In this document: positions 60,157 to 64,000 of the stretch, one piece after another | How the letters are laid out: the number at the start of each line of letters is the position of its first letter | Position numbering within the stretch: position 1 is the first letter of the stretch | Assembly (NCBI RefSeq): GCF_001613325.1 | Contig: NZ_BDCD01000030.1 | Span: 1-64,000 of the forward strand | From: Nocardia yamanashiensis NBRC 100130 | Lineage (GTDB): Bacteria > Actinomycetota > Actinomycetes > Mycobacteriales > Mycobacteriaceae | Direction: 5' to 3' | Length of the DNA: 64,000 nt | The notes under the pieces: model-generated | What the model saw: the letters and a program-made list of their open reading frames with translations, nothing else | Told to the model about the DNA's origin: nothing | Databases searched by the model: none | Program-made: the position numbers and the translations under genes

Positions 60157-63100
60157 ATGACCGCACTGGCCTCGGAGCCCGCAGGTCGTGACGCATCGGA
60201 CAGTATCTCGCATTTCCCCTTGTCGGCGGCGCAATCCGGCATGTGGAACGCGCAGCACATCGCGCCGGACGTGCCGCTCACGGTGGCTCAGTACGTCGAT
60301 ATCCCCGGCGATTTCGACGCGGATCTCCTCGCGGAGGCGATGCGGCTGTGTGCTGATGATTTGCAGAGTTTCCGGTTGCGGGTGGTGGAGGTGGCGGGCA
60401 GCCCGCGCCAGGTGATCGGCCCGGACGAGCCGATCGAAGTGGTACGGCACGACTTCCGCGACTGCGACGATCCCCGTGCGGCCGCGCTGGATTGGATGCG
60501 CGCCGACGTCGCGGTGCCGATCCCGGTGCTGGGGGAGCGGCTCATCGAGACCGCGGTACTGCGGCTGGGCGATCGCGAATACCTCTGGTACGCGAAGATG
60601 CACCACATCGCCATCGACGGCTACGGGGCGATGTTGCTGGTGGCGCGCATCGCCGAGCACTACACCGCATTGGCCGCGGGCACCGACCCGAGCCCGTCGG
60701 CGGCGCACGAGCTGCGCGCGGTCTACGAATCCGAATGCGCGTATCGCGCCTCGGCGCAATTCACCCGCGATCGCGAGTTCTGGCTGGATCGGCTCGACGG
60801 CCTGCACGAAGCGACCAGTTTGAGCGATCGCTACGGCCCCGCAGGTGCGCACCGGCTCCAGGAAAGCGGCTTGCTCGATCCGGAGAGCACCGTGCAATTG
60901 GCCAGTGCCCGTGCCCGTTTCGAAGCCTCTCGGCCCGCCGTGCTGACGGCCGGAGTGGCCGCCTATCTGGCCGCCGTGACCGGTCGAGAGGAGGTCACCC
61001 TGAGCCTGCCGGTCACCGCGCGCACCACGAACGAGCTGCGGATGTCGGCCGGCTACGTCTCGAACGTGGTCCCGTTGCGGGTGCGCGTCGGGCGTGACTG
61101 CACGGTCACCGAACTGGTCGAGCAGGTGGGCACGCGGATCCGGGAGGCGTTGGCGCATCAGCGTTATCGCCACGAGGACATGCAGCGTGATCGCGGCGGC
61201 TCGGGCGACCATCGCGACTTCTTCGGCCCGGTGGTCAATCTCATGCTGTTCCACAACGGAATTCGCTTCGGCACGGTGGACGCCACCATGCACCTGCTGT
61301 CCACCGGCCCGGTCGAAGACCTGTCGATCAACGTCTACAACGGCTCCGGCGCGGGGGAGCTGTTCGTCGACTTCCTCGCCAACCCGGATCGCTACGGCGA
61401 CACCGAACTCCGCGACCAGCATCGCCGATTCCTGGGCTATCTGGCCAAGTTCCTCGCCGCCGCACCGCAGCATCCGGTCTCGGACATCCCGGTCCTCGAA
61501 CCCGCCGAACGCGAACTGCTGGTGCGCGATTGGGCGATCACGCCCGCCACCGCGAGCGGGCCGGACACCACCCTGGCCGATCGATTCGACGCCGCGGTCC
61601 GGGCGCACGGCGCGGCCGTCGCGGTCGTGCACGCGGGCGAGTCGCTGAGCTACCGGGAACTGGATGCCCGGGCCGGGCTGCTCGCCCGGCGGCTGGCGGA
61701 CCGCGGGATCGCCCCCGAATCCCTGGTCGCGGTGGCGCTTCCGCGGTCGCTCGACCTGGTCGTGGCGCTGCTGGCCGTGATCAAAGCCGGCGGCGGCTAC
61801 CTGCCGATCGATCCGGACTACCCGAGCGATCGCATCGCCTACATGCTCGACGACGCGCGACCGGCCTGCGTGATCACCGCGGCGACGCTGAATCTCGCAC
61901 TGCCGCAAGAGCTGCCGGTCATCGACATGGAATCGATCGACTGGCGCGCGCCGGCGCCCGCGTTCGGTCCCGCCGATCGCCGCGCCGCCCTGCGCCCGGA
62001 CCATATCGCCTACGTCATCTACACCTCCGGATCCACCGGACGTCCCAAGGGCGTGCAGATCCCGCACCGCAATGTCACCCGCCTGTTCGCCAATACCGCG
62101 GGCCGGTTCGGGTTCGGGGCCACCGATGTGTGGACGCTGTTCCATTCCTACGCGTTCGACTTCTCGGTCTGGGAACTGTGGGGGCCGCTGCTGCACGGCG
62201 GCACGCTGATCGTGGTCGACCACGAGACCACCCGATCGCCCGCCGCATTCCTCGCACTGCTGCGCGAGCAGCGGGTCACGGTGCTGAACCAGACGCCCTC
62301 GGCGTTCTATCAGCTCATCGACGCCGACCGCGCCGCGCCCGCCGGCGGCGCGCCATCGGCCCTGCGCTACATCATCTTCGGCGGGGAAGCCCTGGACCCG
62401 CGCCGACTGCGCGAGTGGTACGAACGCCACGACGACCGGGCGCCGCGACTGGTCAACATGTACGGAATTACCGAGACCACCGTGCACGTCAGCCACCGCG
62501 ACCTGGACCGTGCGGCGGCCGAGGCGGGCGGCGGCGGCATCGGCCGGGCCATTCCCGGACTGGGAATCCTGGTACTGGACAGCCGATTGCGCCCTGCGCC
62601 GATCGGCGTCACCGGCGAGATCTACGTCTGCGGTGCGCAACTCGCCCGCGGCTACCTGGGACGGCCGAGCCTGACCGCGACCCGGTTCATCGCCAATCCC
62701 TACGGCGCGCCCGGCGACCGCCTCTACCGCTCCGGCGATCTGGGCCGCTGGAGCGCCACCGGCGAACTCGAGCATCACGGTCGCGCCGACGACCAGGTCA
62801 AGGTACGCGGCTTCCGGATCGAACTCGGCGAGATCGAGGCCGCGCTGCTCGCGCAACCGGCGATCCGGCATGCCGCGGTCATCATGCGAGAGAACGCCTC
62901 GGGCGCACGGCAATTGGTCGCGTACCTGGTTCCGGAGAACGACGACCTGCCCGACTCCCCGGCCTTGCGCGCGGCGCTGACACAGCGCCTGCCGGATTAC
63001 ATGCTGCCCGCCGCGTTCGTCGCGATCGATGCCCTCCCGCTGACCGCCAACGGCAAGCTGGACCGTCGCGCACTGCCCGAACCCACCGCCGCCACGACCA

Positions 63101-64000
63101 CCTACCGCGCGCCGTCGACCGCGACCGAACATGCCGTCGCCCTGGCTGTCCGCGAGGTGCTCGAGGTCGAGCGCGCCGGTCTCGACGACGGCTTCTTCGC
63201 CCTGGGCGGCGACTCGCTGAGCGCCACCCGCCTCGCCGCCCGGATCGGCGCCGCACTCGATGTCACCGTCCCCGTGCGGCTGGTTTTCGAAACGCCGACC
63301 GTCGCCGCCCTCGCCGCCCGCCTGGCCGAACTGGCGCCGGAGCCGCGGCGGCCGCGGCTGACCCGCCGCTCCCGGGAAGAGCGAATCCCCCTGTCCCCGG
63401 CGCAACTCCGGTTGTGGTTCATCAACCGGTTCGATCATCACGCCGCGACCTACAACATCCCGTTCGCGGTACGGATGCGCGGCGAGCTGAACACCGACGC
63501 GCTGCGGGCGGCCGTCACGGACCTGATCACCCGGCACGAAGCACTGCGCACGATCTTCCCGGACGGCGCCGACGGACCGGCGCAACGGATACTGCCGGCG
63601 CGAGAGGCCGTGCCCGCACTGCTCCCGGTACCGGTCCGCGCCGAGGACGTGACCACCCGACTACGGTCGATCGCCGCCCGCGGCTTCGACCTGACCGTCG
63701 AACCGCCGCTGCGAATGGCGCTGTTGCGCACCGATTCCGGCGACCACACCCTCGCGGTGGTGATCCACCACATCGCCGCGGACGGCTGGTCGCTCGCACC
63801 CCTGCTGCGTGATCTGTCCCAGGCGTACACCGCGCGCGCCGCGGGCAACGAGCCGTCCTGGCACGAGCTGCCCGTGCAATACGCCGACTACAGCCTGTGG
63901 CAGCACGAGATGCTCGGCGCGGCGGCCGATCCGGAGAGCCTGCTGGCGGAGGAGCTCGCCTATTGGCGAACCCGCCTGGCCGCACTGCCCGACGAGCTCG
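60157..64000 (+). CDS. NRPS, C-A(Thr)-PCP-C..., runs off the right edge
   Basis: 1281 residues are in the window. It begins like EntF (FPLSAAQSGMWNAQHIA), with a condensation domain (about 15-440, MHHIAIDG intact), adenylation domain (about 460-970), carrier domain (about 985-1060, FFALGGDSL) and a second condensation domain (from about 1075, HHIAADGWS). The adenylation pocket read against GrsA is D-F-W-N-I-G-M-V-H-K, the exact threonine code. EntF-like first condensation domains often couple an aryl starter to the first amino acid, so an aryl- or acyl-Thr product is plausible; the genes to decide lie outside. The palindrome at 60027-60044 is upstream. No strong ribosome site (GGAGTGTCTGG) precedes the ATG. 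Confidence 0.92.
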   Translation, partial: MTALASEPAGRDASDSISHFPLSAAQSGMWNAQHIAPDVPLTVAQYVDIPGDFDADLLAEAMRLCADDLQSFRLRVVEVAGSPRQVIGPDEPIEVVRHDFRDCDDPRAAALDWMRADVAVPIPVLGERLIETAVLRLGDREYLWYAKMHHIAIDGYGAMLLVARIAEHYTALAAGTDPSPSAAHELRAVYESECAYRASAQFTRDREFWLDRLDGLHEATSLSDRYGPAGAHRLQESGLLDPESTVQLASARARFEASRPAVLTAGVAAYLAAVTGREEVTLSLPVTARTTNELRMSAGYVSNVVPLRVRVGRDCTVTELVEQVGTRIREALAHQRYRHEDMQRDRGGSGDHRDFFGPVVNLMLFHNGIRFGTVDATMHLLSTGPVEDLSINVYNGSGAGELFVDFLANPDRYGDTELRDQHRRFLGYLAKFLAAAPQHPVSDIPVLEPAERELLVRDWAITPATASGPDTTLADRFDAAVRAHGAAVAVVHAGESLSYRELDARAGLLARRLADRGIAPESLVAVALPRSLDLVVALLAVIKAGGGYLPIDPDYPSDRIAYMLDDARPACVITAATLNLALPQELPVIDMESIDWRAPAPAFGPADRRAALRPDHIAYVIYTSGSTGRPKGVQIPHRNVTRLFANTAGRFGFGATDVWTLFHSYAFDFSVWELWGPLLHGGTLIVVDHETTRSPAAFLALLREQRVTVLNQTPSAFYQLIDADRAAPAGGAPSALRYIIFGGEALDPRRLREWYERHDDRAPRLVNMYGITETTVHVSHRDLDRAAAEAGGGGIGRAIPGLGILVLDSRLRPAPIGVTGEIYVCGAQLARGYLGRPSLTATRFIANPYGAPGDRLYRSGDLGRWSATGELEHHGRADDQVKVRGFRIELGEIEAALLAQPAIRHAAVIMRENASGARQLVAYLVPENDDLPDSPALRAALTQRLPDYMLPAAFVAIDALPLTANGKLDRRALPEPTAATTTYRAPSTATEHAVALAVREVLEVERAGLDDGFFALGGDSLSATRLAARIGAALDVTVPVRLVFETPTVAALAARLAELAPEPRRPRLTRRSREERIPLSPAQLRLWFINRFDHHAATYNIPFAVRMRGELNTDALRAAVTDLITRHEALRTIFPDGADGPAQRILPAREAVPALLPVPVRAEDVTTRLRSIAARGFDLTVEPPLRMALLRTDSGDHTLAVVIHHIAADGWSLAPLLRDLSQAYTARAAGNEPSWHELPVQYADYSLWQHEMLGAAADPESLLAEELAYWRTRLAALPDEL

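Noticed and set aside
1..64000. tRNA, rRNA, CRISPR arrays, insertion sequences, attachment sites or replication origins
   Set aside because: I read all intergenic gaps and saw no cloverleaf-like genes, spaced repeats, transposases or integrases.

Overview
The window is high-GC actinobacterial DNA. Gene content points to Nocardia or a close relative in the Mycobacteriales: an MmpL transporter, an FAAL/PKS lipid locus, and a SigK/RskA locus laid out like the one in Mycobacterium tuberculosis. I see no rRNA, tRNA, CRISPR array, transposase or prophage gene. Many long open frames antisense to the real genes are GC artefacts and were left out.

Region 1 (1-13.9 kb) looks like a biosynthetic locus with its own threonine supply. 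Leftward run a C-A-PCP NRPS with a threonine-type adenylation code, an unrecognised 80-residue protein, an AT-less KS-ACP-TE protein and the start of an aspartokinase. Rightward run a DHA2 exporter, homoserine dehydrogenase, threonine synthase and homoserine kinase. A TetR regulator with an alpha/beta hydrolase follows. A near-identical 18-bp site lies in front of the TetR gene and in front of the small protein/KS unit.

Region 2 (13.9-24.9 kb) encodes a split version of the RedL-type assembly line: FAAL, free ACP, KS-AT-ACP-alpha-oxoamine synthase, type II thioesterase and MmpL exporter, preceded by an Acg-type nitroreductase. The nitroreductase and FAAL genes share a duplicated leader of about 140 nt that runs up to their start codons. 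The expected product is a 2-amino-3,5-dione that can cyclise to a 2-alkyl pyrrolin-4-one. No other prodiginine genes are present.

Region 3 (25-43.4 kb) is mixed housekeeping and accessory content: COG3910 ATPase, methyltransferase, PucR regulator, acyl-CoA ligase, mismatch glycosylase, two fused STAS-HATPase regulators, ferritin-like protein, PAS-ANTAR regulator, Hsp20 behind a CIRCE operator, cold-shock protein, a broken AAA ATPase, and a LysR/beta-propeller pair.

Region 4 (43.4-53 kb) is a general-stress island. At least seven transcription units here and at 34.5 kb carry a GATT/GTTT-N15-GGGTA promoter of the SigF/SigB type. Products include a GlsB membrane protein, a haem-oxygenase-like enzyme with a methyltransferase and CDGSH protein, SRPBCC proteins, a catalase-related protein with CinA, and an 84-residue protein whose 5' UTR begins in a run of 19 G. 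A lysine/ornithine-type decarboxylase here carries two compensating frameshifts.

Region 5 (53-60 kb) is one overlapping operon: FAD oxidoreductase, DUF1365, two cyclopropane-synthase-like methyltransferases, DUF1295, SigK and RskA. It matches the M. tuberculosis Rv0449c-Rv0444c order with an extra methyltransferase. Region 6 (60.16 kb to the right edge) is the start of a second, EntF-like NRPS whose first adenylation domain also carries the threonine code.
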